In this document: positions 44,668 to 55,191 of the stretch, piece by piece
How the letters are laid out: every line of letters begins with the position of its first letter
Numbering within the stretch: position 1 is the stretch's first letter
NCBI RefSeq assembly: GCF_003634215.1
Contig: NZ_RBWX01000007.1
Location: forward strand, 1,474,945-1,538,944
Length of the DNA stretch: 64,000 nucleotides
From: Sphingosinicella microcystinivorans
Lineage (GTDB): Bacteria > Pseudomonadota > Alphaproteobacteria > Sphingomonadales > Sphingomonadaceae
Direction of reading: 5' to 3'
Position numbers and translations under genes: made by a program
The notes under the pieces: model-generated
Told to the model about the DNA's origin: nothing
Seen by the model: the letters and a program-made list of their open reading frames with translations, nothing else
Databases searched by the model: none

Positions 44668-45231
44668 ATGAAGATCAGCGGCGTGGACATTCGTCCCGGC
44701 AACATCATCGAATATGAAGGCGGGCTGTGGCGCGCCGTGAAGATTCAGCACACGCAGCCCGGCAAGGGCGGCGCCTACATGCAGGTGGAACTGAAGAACC
44801 TCGTCGACGGCCGCAAGACCAACGTCCGCTTCCGGTCGTCGGAAACGGTGGAGCGCGTCCGCCTCGACACCAAGGACTTCCAGTTCCTCTATGCCGAAGG
44901 CGACATGCTGACCTTCATGGACAAGGAGACCTACGAGCAGGTCTCGCTGCCGCAGGACCTCCTCGGCGATGCCGCCGCCTTCCTGCAGGACGGCATGGAC
45001 GTCGTCATGGAACTCTATGAAGAACGGCCGCTTTCCGTGCAGCTTCCCGATCAGGTCGAAGCCACGATCGTGGAAGCCGATGCCGTGGTGAAGGGCCAGA
45101 CGGCCTCTTCCAGCTACAAGCCCGCCGTGCTCGACAACGGCGTGCGCATCATGGTGCCGCCGCACATCGCGTCGGGCACCCGTATCGTCGTCGACGTCTA
45201 CGAGCAGACCTACGTCCGCCGCGCGGACTGA
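44668..45231 (+). CDS. efp: Translation elongation factor P
   Basis: EF-P relieves ribosome stalling at polyproline stretches. The 187-residue protein has three beta-barrel domains: the KOW-like start [24 protein letters not shown], the loop [13 protein letters not shown] with the lysine that is modified in other bacteria, and the carboxy-terminal [18 protein letters not shown]...[13 protein letters not shown] signature. It is followed 11 bases later by a SuhB-type phosphatase gene. Confidence 0.97.
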   Translation: MKISGVDIRPGNIIEYEGGLWRAVKIQHTQPGKGGAYMQVELKNLVDGRKTNVRFRSSETVERVRLDTKDFQFLYAEGDMLTFMDKETYEQVSLPQDLLGDAAAFLQDGMDVVMELYEERPLSVQLPDQVEATIVEADAVVKGQTASSSYKPAVLDNGVRIMVPPHIASGTRIVVDVYEQTYVRRAD

Positions 45232-45242
45232 TCGGAAACACC

Positions 45243-46052
45243 ATGCCTGCTCATTCCGCCCTCATCACCATCATGGACAAGGCCGCGCGCAAGGCTGCGC
45301 CGCGGCTGCGCCGCGATTTCAATGAGGTGTCGCAGCTTCAGGTCTCCCGCAAGGGTCCGTCGGACTTCGTGTCCAACGCGGACCGCGCGGCCGAGCGCTC
45401 CATCGTCGAAATCCTCCGGCAGGCACGCCCCGATTGGGGGCTGGTGCTGGAAGAGGGCGGCGAAATCGAGGGGGATCCCTCGCGCCCGCGCTGGATCGTC
45501 GATCCGCTCGACGGCACGTCCAACTTCCTGCACGGCATCCCGCACTTCGCGATCACCATCGCAGCGGAGCAGGACGGCCAGATCATCTCGGGCCTCGTCT
45601 ATCAGCCGATGACCGACGAGAGCTTCTGGGCGGAGGCGGGCAGGGGTGCCTGGCTCCAGAACCAGCGCCTGCGCGTTTCGGCGCGCAAGGACCTTGGCGA
45701 CTGCCTGATCGCGACGGGCATTCCGTTCCGCGGGCATGGTGATTTCGACCAGTTCGATTCGATCCTGCAGGCCGTGGCGCCAAATGTCGCAGGCATAAGG
45801 CGTTTCGGGTCCGCCGCGCTCGATCTCGCATGGGTCGCCGCAGGGCGTTTCGACGGCTACTGGGAAGCAGGGCTTAACAGCTGGGACGTGGGCGCTGGCA
45901 TGCTCCTCGTGCGCGAAGCCGGGGGGTTCGTCAGCGACTACCGCGGCGGCGACAAGTCCCTTGAAAGACGCGAAGTTATCGCCTCCAATGGTGCTATTCA
46001 GAGTCGTTTGCATAAACTCATCGGCGGGGCACTTCGCAGCGCAGCAAAGTGA
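45243..46052 (+). CDS. suhB: Inositol-1-monophosphatase family protein (SuhB type)
   Basis: This 269-residue Mg-dependent phosphomonoesterase has the family metal-site motifs WIVDPLDGTSNFLHGIPHFA (with the DPLDGT metal-binding Asp residues) and the late WDVGAGMLLVREAGGFVSD. The preceding LVLEEGGEIEGD holds the Glu ligand. Substrates may include inositol phosphates or adenosine bisphosphate; SuhB in E. coli also assists rRNA transcription. The specific role here is not readable. A hairpin follows its stop. Confidence 0.9.
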   Translation: MPAHSALITIMDKAARKAAPRLRRDFNEVSQLQVSRKGPSDFVSNADRAAERSIVEILRQARPDWGLVLEEGGEIEGDPSRPRWIVDPLDGTSNFLHGIPHFAITIAAEQDGQIISGLVYQPMTDESFWAEAGRGAWLQNQRLRVSARKDLGDCLIATGIPFRGHGDFDQFDSILQAVAPNVAGIRRFGSAALDLAWVAAGRFDGYWEAGLNSWDVGAGMLLVREAGGFVSDYRGGDKSLERREVIASNGAIQSRLHKLIGGALRSAAK

Positions 46053-46061
46053 TTGCGAAAG

Positions 46062-46087
46062 GCGGGCTTACAGCCTTGCAAGCCCGC
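46062..46087 (+). terminator. Hairpin between suhB and nuoA
   Basis: GCGGGCTT (46062-46069) pairs perfectly with AAGCCCGC (46080-46087) around a ten-base loop, just after the suhB stop and 43 bases before nuoA. No T-run follows, so it could be a Rho-assisted terminator, an mRNA end stabiliser or a leader element of the nuo operon. Confidence 0.45.
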
Positions 46088-46129
46088 TGACACGCGCCTA
46101 AAAGCGCCGCGAACATCAGGGAATCGCGT

Positions 46130-46507
46130 ATGCAATCGGTCGCGGCAGAGTATCTGCCGATCCTCTTGTTTCTGGGCGTCGCGGTGGTGCTTTCGGGCGT
46201 CTTCGTCGGCCTGCCGGTGCTTGTTTCGAACCTCACGGGAACCAACAAGCCGGACCCCAACAAGCTTGCGGAATATGAGTGCGGCTTCCCCGCCTTCGAA
46301 GACGCGCGCCGCCAGTTCGACGTGCGCTTCTATCTGGTGTCGATCCTGTTCATCATCTTCGATCTTGAGGTCGCGTTCCTGTTCCCCTGGGCGGTGAGCC
46401 TCGGCGCGACGGGCGTGTTCGGCTGGGCGTCGATGATGGTGTTCCTTGGCATCCTTACGATCGGCTTCATCTACGAATGGAAGAAGGGCGCGCTGGAATG
46501 GGAGTAG
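46130..46507 (+). CDS. nuoA: NADH-quinone oxidoreductase subunit A
   Basis: NuoA is a three-helix membrane subunit of complex I. The 125-residue protein shows the conserved loop [44 protein letters not shown], and its ten last bases overlap the start of nuoB. It is the first gene of the operon. Unlike the usual three-helix order, nothing odd is seen. Confidence 0.96.
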   Translation: MQSVAAEYLPILLFLGVAVVLSGVFVGLPVLVSNLTGTNKPDPNKLAEYECGFPAFEDARRQFDVRFYLVSILFIIFDLEVAFLFPWAVSLGATGVFGWASMMVFLGILTIGFIYEWKKGALEWE

Positions 46508-47043
46508 AAACCCAAATGGCGCCTGCCGGCTCCAGCATCATCATGCCGGAACAGGGCTTCGTCGACGACATCAACAACGAGGTCTCCAACAAGGGCTTCC
46601 TCGTCACCTCGACCGAGGAGTTGTTCCACTGGGCGCGCACTGGCTCGCTGTGGTGGATGACCTTCGGCCTTGCCTGCTGCGCGGTTGAAATGATGCATTC
46701 GAGCATGCCGCGCTACGACCTTGAGCGCTTCGGCGCTGCCCCGCGCGCATCCCCGCGCCAGTCGGACGTGATGATCGTCGCGGGTACGCTCTGCAACAAG
46801 ATGGCACCGGCGCTGCGCCGCGTTTACGACCAGATGTCGGAACCGCGCTACGTCATCTCGATGGGCAGCTGCGCCAACGGCGGCGGCTATTACCACTACA
46901 GCTATTCGGTGGTGCGCGGCTGCGATCGCATCGTGCCCGTGGACATCTATGTGCCGGGCTGCCCGCCGACCGCAGAGGCGCTGCTTTACGGCATCCTGCA
47001 GCTGCAGCGGAAAATCCGCCGGGTGGGAACGTTCGAACGATGA
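46498..47043 (+). CDS. nuoB: NADH-quinone oxidoreductase subunit B
   Basis: NuoB carries the terminal iron-sulfur cluster N2 that reduces quinone. The 181-residue protein shows the cluster cysteines: the tandem pair in [11 protein letters not shown], then [11 protein letters not shown] region, [15 protein letters not shown] and [14 protein letters not shown]. The ATG at 46498 overlaps the end of nuoA, with the stop of nuoA inside its first codons. nuoC overlaps by ATGA. Confidence 0.97.
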   Translation: MGVETQMAPAGSSIIMPEQGFVDDINNEVSNKGFLVTSTEELFHWARTGSLWWMTFGLACCAVEMMHSSMPRYDLERFGAAPRASPRQSDVMIVAGTLCNKMAPALRRVYDQMSEPRYVISMGSCANGGGYYHYSYSVVRGCDRIVPVDIYVPGCPPTAEALLYGILQLQRKIRRVGTFER

Positions 47044-47669
47044 AAAGCCCCGCGCCCCGTACCTCTTCCGATGAAGGCGTCATTGAAGCTGCGCGCGCCG
47101 CGCTTGGCGATCTCGTTGTCGATGCGAGCGAGCATGCTTTCGAGGTGACGATCACGGTTCACCGCCGCGATCTCTACAAGGCGCTCGAAGCGCTGCGCGA
47201 CACGTCCGGCCTTGAATACCAGCAGCTCATGGAGATCGCGGGCGTCGACTATCCGGAGCGCCCGGAGCGCTTCGAGGTCAACTACTGCCTGCTTTCGCTG
47301 ACGAAGAACCGCCGCATCCGCGTGAAGACGCTCACCGACGAGAAGAACGCTGTTCCCTCCGTCGTCGATCTCTGGCCCGTCGCGGGCTGGCTGGAGCGGG
47401 AAGTGTGGGACATGTACGGCGTCCGTTTCGACGGCAACCCGGACCATCGCCGCATTCTTACCGACTACGGCTTCACCGGGCATCCGTTCCGCAAGGACTT
47501 CCCGCTCACCGGCTATGTCGAGCTGCGTTACTCCGAAGAGCACAAGCGCGTTGTCTATGAGCCCGTTCAGCTGGCTCAGGATTTCCGCAGCTTCGATTTC
47601 ATGAGCCCGTGGGAAGGCGCCGATTACGTGCTGCCGGGCGATGAAAAGGCGGAAGGGAAGGCGAGCTGA
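47040..47669 (+). CDS. nuoC: NADH-quinone oxidoreductase subunit C
   Basis: NuoC is a peripheral-arm subunit of complex I. The 209-residue protein contains [81 protein letters not shown], the well-known family signature, and the end [14 protein letters not shown]. It is separate from NuoD here, unlike the fused NuoCD of E. coli. Its stop and the nuoD start share one base. Confidence 0.97.
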   Translation: MKSPAPRTSSDEGVIEAARAALGDLVVDASEHAFEVTITVHRRDLYKALEALRDTSGLEYQQLMEIAGVDYPERPERFEVNYCLLSLTKNRRIRVKTLTDEKNAVPSVVDLWPVAGWLEREVWDMYGVRFDGNPDHRRILTDYGFTGHPFRKDFPLTGYVELRYSEEHKRVVYEPVQLAQDFRSFDFMSPWEGADYVLPGDEKAEGKAS

Positions 47670-48880
47670 TGGCCGAAGTCGCGACCACGACGCCCGCCAC
47701 GACCGGCGACGTCGAAATCCAGAACTACACGATCAACTTCGGCCCGCAGCATCCGGCGGCGCACGGTGTGCTGCGTCTCGTCATGGAGCTGGACGGCGAG
47801 ATCATCGAGCGCTGCGATCCGCACGTGGGCCTGCTTCACCGCGGCACCGAGAAGCTGATCGAGTACAAGACTTATCTTCAGGCGCTGCCCTACATGGACC
47901 GGCTCGACTACGTGTCGCCGATGTCCATGGAGCACAGCTATGTGCTTGCGGTCGAAAAGCTGCTCGATATCGAGGTGCCGCTGCGCGCGCAGTATATCCG
48001 AGTGCTGTTCGCTGAACTGACGCGCATCGCCAATCACATCCTCAACACCACCGCGCACGCGATGGACGTCGGCGCGCTGACGCCGATCCTGTGGCTGTTC
48101 GAGGAGCGCGAGGAACTGCTCGGCTTCTACGAGCGGGCTTCCGGCGCGCGCTTCCATGCGGCCTATTTCCGGCCCGGCGGTGTCCATCAGGACCTGCCGC
48201 CGAAGCTGATCGCCGACATCGCCGACTGGGCCGACGCCTTCCCGAAGGCGCTCGCCGACTTCGAGGCGCTGATCTGTGACAACCGCATCTTCAAGCAGCG
48301 CAACGTCGACATCGGCGTCATCAGCGAGCAGGACGCGGTGGCGTGGGGCTTCTCTGGCCCTTGCATCCGTGGCTCCGGCCTGCCGTGGGACCTCCGCAAG
48401 TCGCAGCCTTACGAGGTCTACGACCGCATGGAGTTCGATGTGCCGGTCGGCAAGAACGGCGATTGCTACGACCGCTTCATGGTCCGCATTGAGGAAATGA
48501 AGCAGTCGCTGCGCATCATCAAGCAGTGCCTGCGCGAGATGCCCGAAGGGCCGATCGCCAGCCTCGACCGCAAGGTGGTGCCGCCCAAGCGCGGCGAGAT
48601 GAAGCGCTCGATGGAAGCGCTCATCCACCACTTCAAGCTCTACACGGAAGGCTTCCACGTTCCGGCGGGCGAGGTGTACGTCGCGACCGAAAGCCCCAAG
48701 GGCGAGTTCGGCATCTACATGGTAGCCGACGGCACCAACAAGCCTTACCGCTGCAAGATCCGCCCCACGGGCTTCTCGCACCTGCAGGCGATGGATTTCC
48801 TCTGCAAGGGCCACATGCTCGCCGACGCGCCCGCCGTGCTCGGCAGTCTCGATATCGTTTTCGGTGAGGTCGACCGGTGA
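47669..48880 (+). CDS. nuoD: NADH-quinone oxidoreductase subunit D
   Basis: NuoD forms the quinone-binding pocket with NuoB. The 403-residue protein has the motif [13 protein letters not shown], which contributes the quinone-site His, [45 protein letters not shown] and the carboxy end with [35 protein letters not shown]. It overlaps nuoE by a GTGA junction. Confidence 0.97.
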   Translation: MAEVATTTPATTGDVEIQNYTINFGPQHPAAHGVLRLVMELDGEIIERCDPHVGLLHRGTEKLIEYKTYLQALPYMDRLDYVSPMSMEHSYVLAVEKLLDIEVPLRAQYIRVLFAELTRIANHILNTTAHAMDVGALTPILWLFEEREELLGFYERASGARFHAAYFRPGGVHQDLPPKLIADIADWADAFPKALADFEALICDNRIFKQRNVDIGVISEQDAVAWGFSGPCIRGSGLPWDLRKSQPYEVYDRMEFDVPVGKNGDCYDRFMVRIEEMKQSLRIIKQCLREMPEGPIASLDRKVVPPKRGEMKRSMEALIHHFKLYTEGFHVPAGEVYVATESPKGEFGIYMVADGTNKPYRCKIRPTGFSHLQAMDFLCKGHMLADAPAVLGSLDIVFGEVDR

Positions 48881-49509
48881 GTCACGCCGCTTCAGCAACG
48901 CCCGAACAGCATCACGCGTTCGATGGTTTCGATTGGACGCCTGAGAACGCCAAGCGCGTGAAGGTGATCCTTGCGCGCTATCCGGAGGTGCGGAAGCAAT
49001 CCGCCGTGATGCCGCTCCTCGATCTCGCGCAGCGCCAGGTCGGCGCGCAGACGAAGACGCAGGGCTGGCTGCCGATCCCCGTGATCGAGTTCATCGCGAA
49101 CATGCTCGGCATGCCGTACATCCGCGTGCTCGAGGTCGCGACCTTCTACACGATGTACAACCTCGCGCCCGTCGGTCGCCATCACGTGCAGGTCTGTGGC
49201 ACGACGCCCTGTATGCTGCGCGGCTCCGACGACGTGATGAAGGCGTGCAAGGACAAGGGGCTCGCCAAGGGCCACACCACCGAGGACGGCCTTTTCACGC
49301 TCACCGAGGTCGAGTGCATGGGCACCTGCGCGAACGCGCCGATGGTGCAGATCAACGACGACAATTTCGAAGACCTCGACTACGCGAGCATGACGCGCAT
49401 TCTCGAAGACCTTGCTGCCGGCAAGACGCCGAAGCCCGGCCCGCAGATCGAGCGCCAGAACAGCGCGCCCGTCGGCGGACCCCGCGTTCTCAAGGAGTAT
49501 ATGGCATGA
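48877..49509 (+). CDS. nuoE: NADH-quinone oxidoreductase subunit E
   Basis: NuoE (24 kDa subunit) holds a [2Fe-2S] cluster beside FMN. The 210-residue protein has the ligand pattern CGTTPC and, about 35 residues later, CMGTC, both in the thioredoxin-like fold, after a helical start with [11 protein letters not shown]. Translation begins with GTG inside the nuoD stop. The ATG of nuoF overlaps its end (ATGA). Confidence 0.96.
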   Translation: MSHAASATPEQHHAFDGFDWTPENAKRVKVILARYPEVRKQSAVMPLLDLAQRQVGAQTKTQGWLPIPVIEFIANMLGMPYIRVLEVATFYTMYNLAPVGRHHVQVCGTTPCMLRGSDDVMKACKDKGLAKGHTTEDGLFTLTEVECMGTCANAPMVQINDDNFEDLDYASMTRILEDLAAGKTPKPGPQIERQNSAPVGGPRVLKEYMA

Positions 49510-50816
49510 CGACCATTGCGCCGCTTGAGGACAAGGACCGGATTTTCACGAACCTCTACGGGTTCCAGGATTGGGGCGTCAAAGGCGCGCTGAAGCGCGG
49601 CGACTGGGACGGCACCAAGGATTTCCTCGCCAAGGGGCAGGACTGGATCATCGAGCAGGTGAAGGCGTCGGGCCTTCGCGGGCGCGGCGGCGCGGGCTTC
49701 CCCACCGGCCTCAAATGGTCCTTCATGCCGAAGGAACCACGCGAGGATCGCCCGTCCTACCTCGTCATCAATGCCGACGAGTCCGAGCCCGGCTCGTGCA
49801 AGGACCGCGAGATCATCCGCCACGATCCGCACAAGCTGATCGAAGGCGCGCTGATCGCCGGCTTCGCGATGCGCGCGAAGGCCGCGTACATCTACATTCG
49901 CGGCGAGTTCATCCGCGAGGCGGAGACGCTGTTCGCCGCCGTGGAGCAGGCCTACGACAAGGGCCTGATCGGCAAGAACGCCTGCGGTTCGGGCTATGAT
50001 TTCGACGTCTACGTCCATCGCGGCGCGGGCGCATACATCTGCGGCGAAGAAACCGCGCTCCTCGAAAGCCTTGAAGGCAAGAAGGGCCAGCCGCGCCTGA
50101 AACCGCCGTTCCCGGCGGGCGCAGGCCTCTACGGCTGCCCGACGACGGTGAACAATGTCGAGAGCATCGCGGTCGTCCCCACGATCCTGAGGCGTGGCGC
50201 GGAATGGTTCGCGGGCTTCGGCCGTCCGAACAACCTCGGCACCAAGCTCTTCCAGATCTCCGGCCATGTGAACACGCCGTGCGTCGTTGAAGAAACGATG
50301 GGCATCAGCTTCCGCGAGCTGATCGAAAAGCATGGCGGCGGTATACGCGGCGGCTGGGACAATTTGCTCGCGGTCATCCCCGGCGGTTCGTCCGTACCGC
50401 TCGTGCCCGCCGAACAGATCATGGACGCGCCGATGGATTTCGACGGCCTCCGTGAACTCAAGTCCGGCCTCGGCACGGCGGCGGTGATCGTGATGGACAA
50501 GTCCACCGACATCGTCCGCGCCATCAGCCGCATCTCCTATTTCTACAAGCACGAGAGCTGCGGGCAATGTACGCCTTGCCGCGAGGGCACCGGCTGGATG
50601 TGGCGCGTGATGGAACGGCTGCGCACCGGCGACGCCGATCTTTCGGAAATCGATACGCTGCTCGACGTCACCACAGAGGTTGAGGGCCACACCATCTGCG
50701 CGCTCGGCGATGCGGCGGCCTGGCCGATCCAGGGCCTCATCCGTCACTTCCGCCCGGAACTTGAGCGCCGCATCAACGAACGCAAGGGCGCTGCCCTCGC
50801 CGTGGCGGCGGAGTAG
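49506..50816 (+). CDS. nuoF: NADH-quinone oxidoreductase subunit F
   Basis: NuoF binds NADH, FMN and cluster N3, where electrons enter complex I. The 436-residue protein has [16 protein letters not shown], the FMN-site [33 protein letters not shown] and the [4Fe-4S] motif [15 protein letters not shown], plus [14 protein letters not shown] with the fourth Cys. Unlike the usual arrangement, nuoG does not follow directly: a 67-codon gene lies between. Confidence 0.97.
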   Translation: MTTIAPLEDKDRIFTNLYGFQDWGVKGALKRGDWDGTKDFLAKGQDWIIEQVKASGLRGRGGAGFPTGLKWSFMPKEPREDRPSYLVINADESEPGSCKDREIIRHDPHKLIEGALIAGFAMRAKAAYIYIRGEFIREAETLFAAVEQAYDKGLIGKNACGSGYDFDVYVHRGAGAYICGEETALLESLEGKKGQPRLKPPFPAGAGLYGCPTTVNNVESIAVVPTILRRGAEWFAGFGRPNNLGTKLFQISGHVNTPCVVEETMGISFRELIEKHGGGIRGGWDNLLAVIPGGSSVPLVPAEQIMDAPMDFDGLRELKSGLGTAAVIVMDKSTDIVRAISRISYFYKHESCGQCTPCREGTGWMWRVMERLRTGDADLSEIDTLLDVTTEVEGHTICALGDAAAWPIQGLIRHFRPELERRINERKGAALAVAAE

Positions 50817-50831
50817 GGCGATGGGGGATCT

Positions 50832-51035
50832 ATGCCAGCAGGCCCGGTCTTGGAGGTGGTCTTCCATGCTTGCGCTGAGCTTGTGGGGCGCTTTGTTTTC
50901 GACGGTGCCGATGAAGTGGCGCGCAAGCGTCTCAGCAAGCGCCTCTACATGGGGTGTTTGCTCGTGCTTTTTGTGCTCCCTGTGGCGGCGGGGCTCTGCT
51001 TTATCGCTTATGACTTCCTTTGGGGTGATGGCTGA
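50832..51035 (+). CDS. Small membrane protein inserted between nuoF and nuoG
   Basis: This 67-residue protein has a short amphipathic amino part (MPAGPVLEVVFHACAELVGRFVF) and one or two hydrophobic segments at the end (YMGCLLVLFVLPVAAGLCFIAYDFLW). It starts 16 bases after nuoF with GGGGGA before the ATG, and its TGA shares one base with the nuoG start. I recognise no family. It may be an accessory or assembly factor, or a passenger; conservation across related genomes would decide. Confidence 0.6.
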   Translation: MPAGPVLEVVFHACAELVGRFVFDGADEVARKRLSKRLYMGCLLVLFVLPVAAGLCFIAYDFLWGDG

Positions 51036-53056
51036 TGCCTAAACTTACCGTAGACGGCATCGAGGTCGAAGTCCCCGCCGGAGCCACCGTGCTTCAGGCG
51101 TGTGAGGCTGCGGGCAAGGAAGTGCCGCGCTTCTGCTATCACGAGCGGCTTTCGATCGCCGGCAACTGCCGCATGTGCCTCGTCGAGGTGAAGCCGGGAC
51201 CGCCGAAGCCGCAGGCGTCCTGCGCGCTTCCCGCAGCGGACGGGCAGGAGGTTCGCACCGACAGCCCGATGGTGAAGAAGGCGCGCGAAGGTGTGATGGA
51301 GTTTCTGCTCATCAACCACCCGCTCGATTGCCCGATCTGCGATCAGGGCGGCGAGTGCGACCTGCAGGACCAGTCGATCGCCTACGGCCGCGGGCGCACG
51401 CGCTACACGGAGAACAAGCGCGCCGTCACCGAGAAGTACATGGGTCCGATCATCAAGACGGCCATGACGCGCTGCATCCATTGCACGCGCTGCGTGCGCT
51501 TTGCCGAGGAAGTGGCGGGCACCGACGAGATCGGCGCGCTCTATCGCGGCGAGAACATGCAGATCACCTCGTATCTCGAAGCGGCGGTGAAGTCGGAGCT
51601 TTCGGGCAACGTCATCGATCTCTGCCCCGTGGGCGCGCTTACCTCGAAGCCCTATGCGTTCGAGGCGCGGCCGTGGGAGCTGACGAAGACGAGCGGTATC
51701 TGCGTGATGGACGCGGTCGGCACCAACATCCGCATCGACGCGCGCGGCCCCGCGGTGCTGCGCGTGCTGCCGCGCGTCAACGACGACGTGAATGAGGAAT
51801 GGGCGTCGGACAAGACGCGCTACGCGCCGCTCGGCCTTTCCAAGCGCCGCCTCGACAAGCCCTATGTGCGGCGCGGCGGCAAGCTTGAGGCGGCGAGCTG
51901 GGCGGAAGCCTTCAACGCCGTGAAAACCGGGCTCTCGGATCTCAGCGGCAACCAGATCGGCGCGGTGGCGGGCGAGCTGCTCGACGTTGAATCGATGGTC
52001 GCGCTCAAAGACCTCATGAAGTCGCTCGGTTCGGACCGCTTCGAATGCCGCACGGACGGCATGGCGCTGCCCGCCGGCGGCGCGGGCGCTTACCGCTTCA
52101 ACACCGGCATCGCCGGGATCGAGGACGCGGACGTCGTGCTCCTCGTCGGCGCGAACCCGCGCTGGGATGCGCCGCTCGTCAACACGCGTCTGCGCAAGGC
52201 GGTCCTGAAGAAGGGCGCCAAGGTCTTCAACGTGGGGCCGGAGGTCGATCTCACCTATCCGGTCACGCAGCTCGGCGAGGGCGCGTCCGTGCTCGGCAAG
52301 CTTCCGAAGGCTGCGGCTGACGCGCTGAAAAGCGCCACGAAGCCCGCGATCATCGTCGGTGCCGCAGCGCTCACGCGCGGCGACGCGCCCGCGATCCTCG
52401 CCGCGCTCGGCAAGATCGCCAAGGCCGCGAAGATGAACGCCGAGGGGTTCAACGTCCTGCACACCGCCGCCTCGCGCGTCGGTGGTCTCGACATCGGCTT
52501 CGCGCACGACGGCGGCATCTCCGAAGTGCTCGGCGGTGGTCTGAAAGCGCTCATCGTGCACGGCGCGGACGAGATCGACACCAACCTCGAAGGCGTCTTC
52601 AAGGTCTATATCGGACACCACGGCGACCTCGGCGCCCGCGGCGCCGACGTGATCCTGCCCTCGGCGAGCTTCGCCGAGAAGGACGGCACCTACGTCAACA
52701 TGGAAGGCCGCGTGCAGCGCGCCTACCGCGCCGTATTCGCGCCGGGCGACGCCCGCGAAGACTGGGCGATCCTGCGCGCGCTCTCCGAGGTGCTGGGGAG
52801 TAAGCTGCCCTACGACAGCTTCGCCGCGCTCCGTGCCCGTGTCGCCTCCGAATGGCCGCATCTGGCGGAAGAAGGGATCGCTGCGGCTTCCGGCGAGATC
52901 GACTTCGGCATGGCCAGCGAGTTCGACGCCGCGCCGATCGGTCGTTTTATCAGTGATTTCTACCTGACGAATGCGGTCGCCCGCGCGTCCGAGGTGATGC
53001 AGGATTGCTCCTCGACGCTGCTCCATGGCGCGCCTGCGCTGGAGGCGGCGGAATAA
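51035..53056 (+). CDS. nuoG: NADH-quinone oxidoreductase subunit G
   Basis: NuoG is the large subunit carrying several clusters. The 673-residue protein has the amino-terminal [2Fe-2S] domain ([20 protein letters not shown]), the His-coordinated cluster ([20 protein letters not shown]), a further [4Fe-4S] set ([10 protein letters not shown] and [10 protein letters not shown]), and a molybdopterin-oxidoreductase-like carboxy-terminal domain lacking cofactor motifs. It follows the inserted small gene by a one-base overlap and is itself coupled to nuoH. Confidence 0.97.
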   Translation: MPKLTVDGIEVEVPAGATVLQACEAAGKEVPRFCYHERLSIAGNCRMCLVEVKPGPPKPQASCALPAADGQEVRTDSPMVKKAREGVMEFLLINHPLDCPICDQGGECDLQDQSIAYGRGRTRYTENKRAVTEKYMGPIIKTAMTRCIHCTRCVRFAEEVAGTDEIGALYRGENMQITSYLEAAVKSELSGNVIDLCPVGALTSKPYAFEARPWELTKTSGICVMDAVGTNIRIDARGPAVLRVLPRVNDDVNEEWASDKTRYAPLGLSKRRLDKPYVRRGGKLEAASWAEAFNAVKTGLSDLSGNQIGAVAGELLDVESMVALKDLMKSLGSDRFECRTDGMALPAGGAGAYRFNTGIAGIEDADVVLLVGANPRWDAPLVNTRLRKAVLKKGAKVFNVGPEVDLTYPVTQLGEGASVLGKLPKAAADALKSATKPAIIVGAAALTRGDAPAILAALGKIAKAAKMNAEGFNVLHTAASRVGGLDIGFAHDGGISEVLGGGLKALIVHGADEIDTNLEGVFKVYIGHHGDLGARGADVILPSASFAEKDGTYVNMEGRVQRAYRAVFAPGDAREDWAILRALSEVLGSKLPYDSFAALRARVASEWPHLAEEGIAAASGEIDFGMASEFDAAPIGRFISDFYLTNAVARASEVMQDCSSTLLHGAPALEAAE

Positions 53057-54102
53057 TGACGGCGTTCTTTCAGGATCTGATCGGGCCGAACCTCGGCTAC
53101 CTGGTCGCCACGCTCATCCTCATCCTGCTCATCGCGCTGCCGGTGATGGTTGCGGTCGCCTTCGCGGTCTATGCGGACCGCAAGATCTGGGCGGCGATGC
53201 AGCTGCGTCGTGGCCCGAACGTGGTGGGTCCGTGGGGCCTGCTGCAGAGCTTCGCCGACGGCGCCAAGGTCTTCCTCAAGGAGACCATCATCCCGTCGGG
53301 CGCGAACAAGGGCGTGTTCCTGCTCGCGCCGATGATCACGTTTACGCTTGCGCTCATCGGCTGGGCGGTGATCCCGTTCGATGCGAGCGCGGTGCTTGCC
53401 GACATCAACGTCGGCATCCTCTACCTGTTCGCGGTCTCCTCGCTCGGCGTCTACGGCATCATCATGTCGGGCTGGGCGTCGAACTCGAAATACCCGTTCC
53501 TCGGCGGCCTGCGCTCGGCGGCGCAGATGGTGTCCTACGAAGTCTCGCTCGGCCTCGTCATCATCAACGTCGTGCTCTACGCCTCGTCGTTCAATCTCAG
53601 CGACATCGTGATGAGCCAGCAGGGCAACATTCTGTTTCTGAACGGCAATATCTTCAATCCGCTGCTGTTCCCGATGGGCATTGTGTTCTTCATCTCGGCG
53701 CTCGCCGAAACGAACCGCCCGCCGTTCGACCTTCCCGAAGCGGAAGCCGAGCTCGTCGCGGGTTATCAGGTCGAATACTCCTCGATGAGCTTCGCGCTGT
53801 TCTGGCTCGGTGAGTACGCGAACATCCTCCTGATGTGCGCGATGACGTCGATCCTCTTCCTCGGCGGCTGGCTGCCCCCGGTGGACTGGGCGCCGCTCTA
53901 CGTGATTCCGGGCTTCATCTGGTTCCTTGCGAAGATGGCGTTCGTGTTTTTCGTCTTCGCCTGGGTGAAGGCGACCGTGCCGAGGTATCGCTATGACCAG
54001 CTCATGCGCCTCGGCTGGAAGGTGTTCCTGCCGCTCTCGCTCTTCTGGGTGTTCCTGGTCTCCGGGTGGCTGATGTTCTTCACAGACAGGTTTGCGTCGT
54101 GA
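53056..54102 (+). CDS. nuoH: NADH-quinone oxidoreductase subunit H
   Basis: NuoH is the membrane subunit next to the quinone chamber. The 348-residue protein has about eight helices, with [31 protein letters not shown] and the highly conserved [26 protein letters not shown] loop. Its start shares a base with the nuoG stop. The gene that overlaps its end is not nuoI but a foreign-looking 184-codon gene. Confidence 0.97.
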   Translation: MTAFFQDLIGPNLGYLVATLILILLIALPVMVAVAFAVYADRKIWAAMQLRRGPNVVGPWGLLQSFADGAKVFLKETIIPSGANKGVFLLAPMITFTLALIGWAVIPFDASAVLADINVGILYLFAVSSLGVYGIIMSGWASNSKYPFLGGLRSAAQMVSYEVSLGLVIINVVLYASSFNLSDIVMSQQGNILFLNGNIFNPLLFPMGIVFFISALAETNRPPFDLPEAEAELVAGYQVEYSSMSFALFWLGEYANILLMCAMTSILFLGGWLPPVDWAPLYVIPGFIWFLAKMAFVFFVFAWVKATVPRYRYDQLMRLGWKVFLPLSLFWVFLVSGWLMFFTDRFAS

Positions 54103-54653
54103 GCGTCGTTGCCTTTCTCCTTCTTGCGCAAGTCTCTGCGCCTGTGACTATAATGATAGAGCAACCGACCGTGCAGTCGCTAACGCTGCCGAACTACCAT
54201 TACCGCTGCAGGGTTTTTGAGAAGACCGGGAAACAAGGTGCGCTTGAATTTAAGTTTCAAGGTCAACGAGGTTATGTGAATGCCGAAAAGAAATTGACCA
54301 AAACTGAATCACAGATTTCAGTTCAGGTCGACGACATCGGTATTCTAAAGGGATATGCGCCGTGGCGGAATCCCAAGTACCCTCAGTATGAATCTTGGCC
54401 TCTTAACCTTCATAAGGGGAAAGAGCTTCTGAGGCTCTGGTTTGGCGATGCCGCAGGTGACTCAAAACCGCCTAGTAAGAGCGAGAAATACCTCGTCATC
54501 ATGGAAGGTTTTTTGAATGATGATGGGAGTTCGGGGAGCGCTTCCAAGCGTGATTATCCGAAATACAATACGCGCTGGCTGGGATTTTGTGACGAAACGT
54601 CAACGCCACAAGAACCACTATCCGATGAAGAAGTGAAAGCGTTGGTGCAATGA
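54099..54653 (+). CDS. Exported hypothetical protein inserted between nuoH and nuoI
   Basis: This 184-residue protein starts with GTG at 54099, overlapping the nuoH stop, and its stop overlaps the nuoI start (ATGA). The amino end ([15 protein letters not shown]) is a probable short signal peptide. The rest is hydrophilic with two cysteines (HYRCRVFE and LGFCDETS) and no recognisable motif. Its base composition is visibly more AT-rich than the flanking nuo genes and its codon use differs. It looks like a later insertion that kept translational coupling intact. Function unknown. Confidence 0.65.
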   Translation: MSVVAFLLLAQVSAPVTIMIEQPTVQSLTLPNYHYRCRVFEKTGKQGALEFKFQGQRGYVNAEKKLTKTESQISVQVDDIGILKGYAPWRNPKYPQYESWPLNLHKGKELLRLWFGDAAGDSKPPSKSEKYLVIMEGFLNDDGSSGSASKRDYPKYNTRWLGFCDETSTPQEPLSDEEVKALVQ

Positions 54654-55138
54654 CCGCCATATTCCGCGCTGCCAAATCGATGCTGCTGCTGGAGTTCGTC
54701 CAGGGCATGGCGCTCACGCTCAAATACATGTTCAAGCCGAAGGCGACGCTGAACTATCCGTTCGAGAAGGGGCCGATCAGCCCGCGCTTCCGCGGCGAAC
54801 ATGCGCTGCGCCGCTATCCGAACGGCGAGGAACGCTGCATCGCGTGCAAGCTTTGCGAGGCCGTGTGCCCGGCGCAGGCGATAACCATCGAGGCCGAACC
54901 GCGCGAAGACGGCTCGCGCCGTACCACGCGCTACGACATCGACATGACGAAGTGCATCTACTGCGGCTTCTGTCAGGAAGCCTGCCCGGTGGACGCGATC
55001 GTCGAAGGGCCGAATTTCGAGTTCGCGACCGAAACGCGCGAAGAACTGATCTACGACAAGGCGAAGCTGCTGGCGAACGGCGAGCAGTGGGAAACGGCGA
55101 TCGCCGCCAACCTTGCGGCGGACGCGCAGTGGCGATAA
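54650..55138 (+). CDS. nuoI: NADH-quinone oxidoreductase subunit I
   Basis: NuoI carries two [4Fe-4S] clusters (N6a, N6b) leading to NuoB. The 162-residue protein has the two ferredoxin motifs [16 protein letters not shown] and [16 protein letters not shown], after an amphipathic amino-terminal helix ([23 protein letters not shown]). It overlaps the inserted gene upstream by four bases. A 49-base gap, unusual for this operon, separates it from nuoJ. Confidence 0.97.
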   Translation: MTAIFRAAKSMLLLEFVQGMALTLKYMFKPKATLNYPFEKGPISPRFRGEHALRRYPNGEERCIACKLCEAVCPAQAITIEAEPREDGSRRTTRYDIDMTKCIYCGFCQEACPVDAIVEGPNFEFATETREELIYDKAKLLANGEQWETAIAANLAADAQWR

Positions 55139-55164
55139 CCGGCCGCAGGCAAAAGAGGGTCGAC

Positions 55165-55191
55165 ATGAACAGGGGCGGGGCAAAACCGTGA
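55165..55191 (+). CDS. Eight-codon ORF overlapping the nuoJ start
   Basis: ATG at 55165 opens MNRGGAKP followed by TGA at 55189-55191, which overlaps the GTG start of nuoJ (55188-55190). AAAGAGGG precedes the ATG at a suitable distance, and the ORF itself contains the AGGGGCGGGG that serves nuoJ. Translation of it may couple nuoJ to nuoI; it could equally be chance. Confidence 0.3.
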   Translation: MNRGGAKP

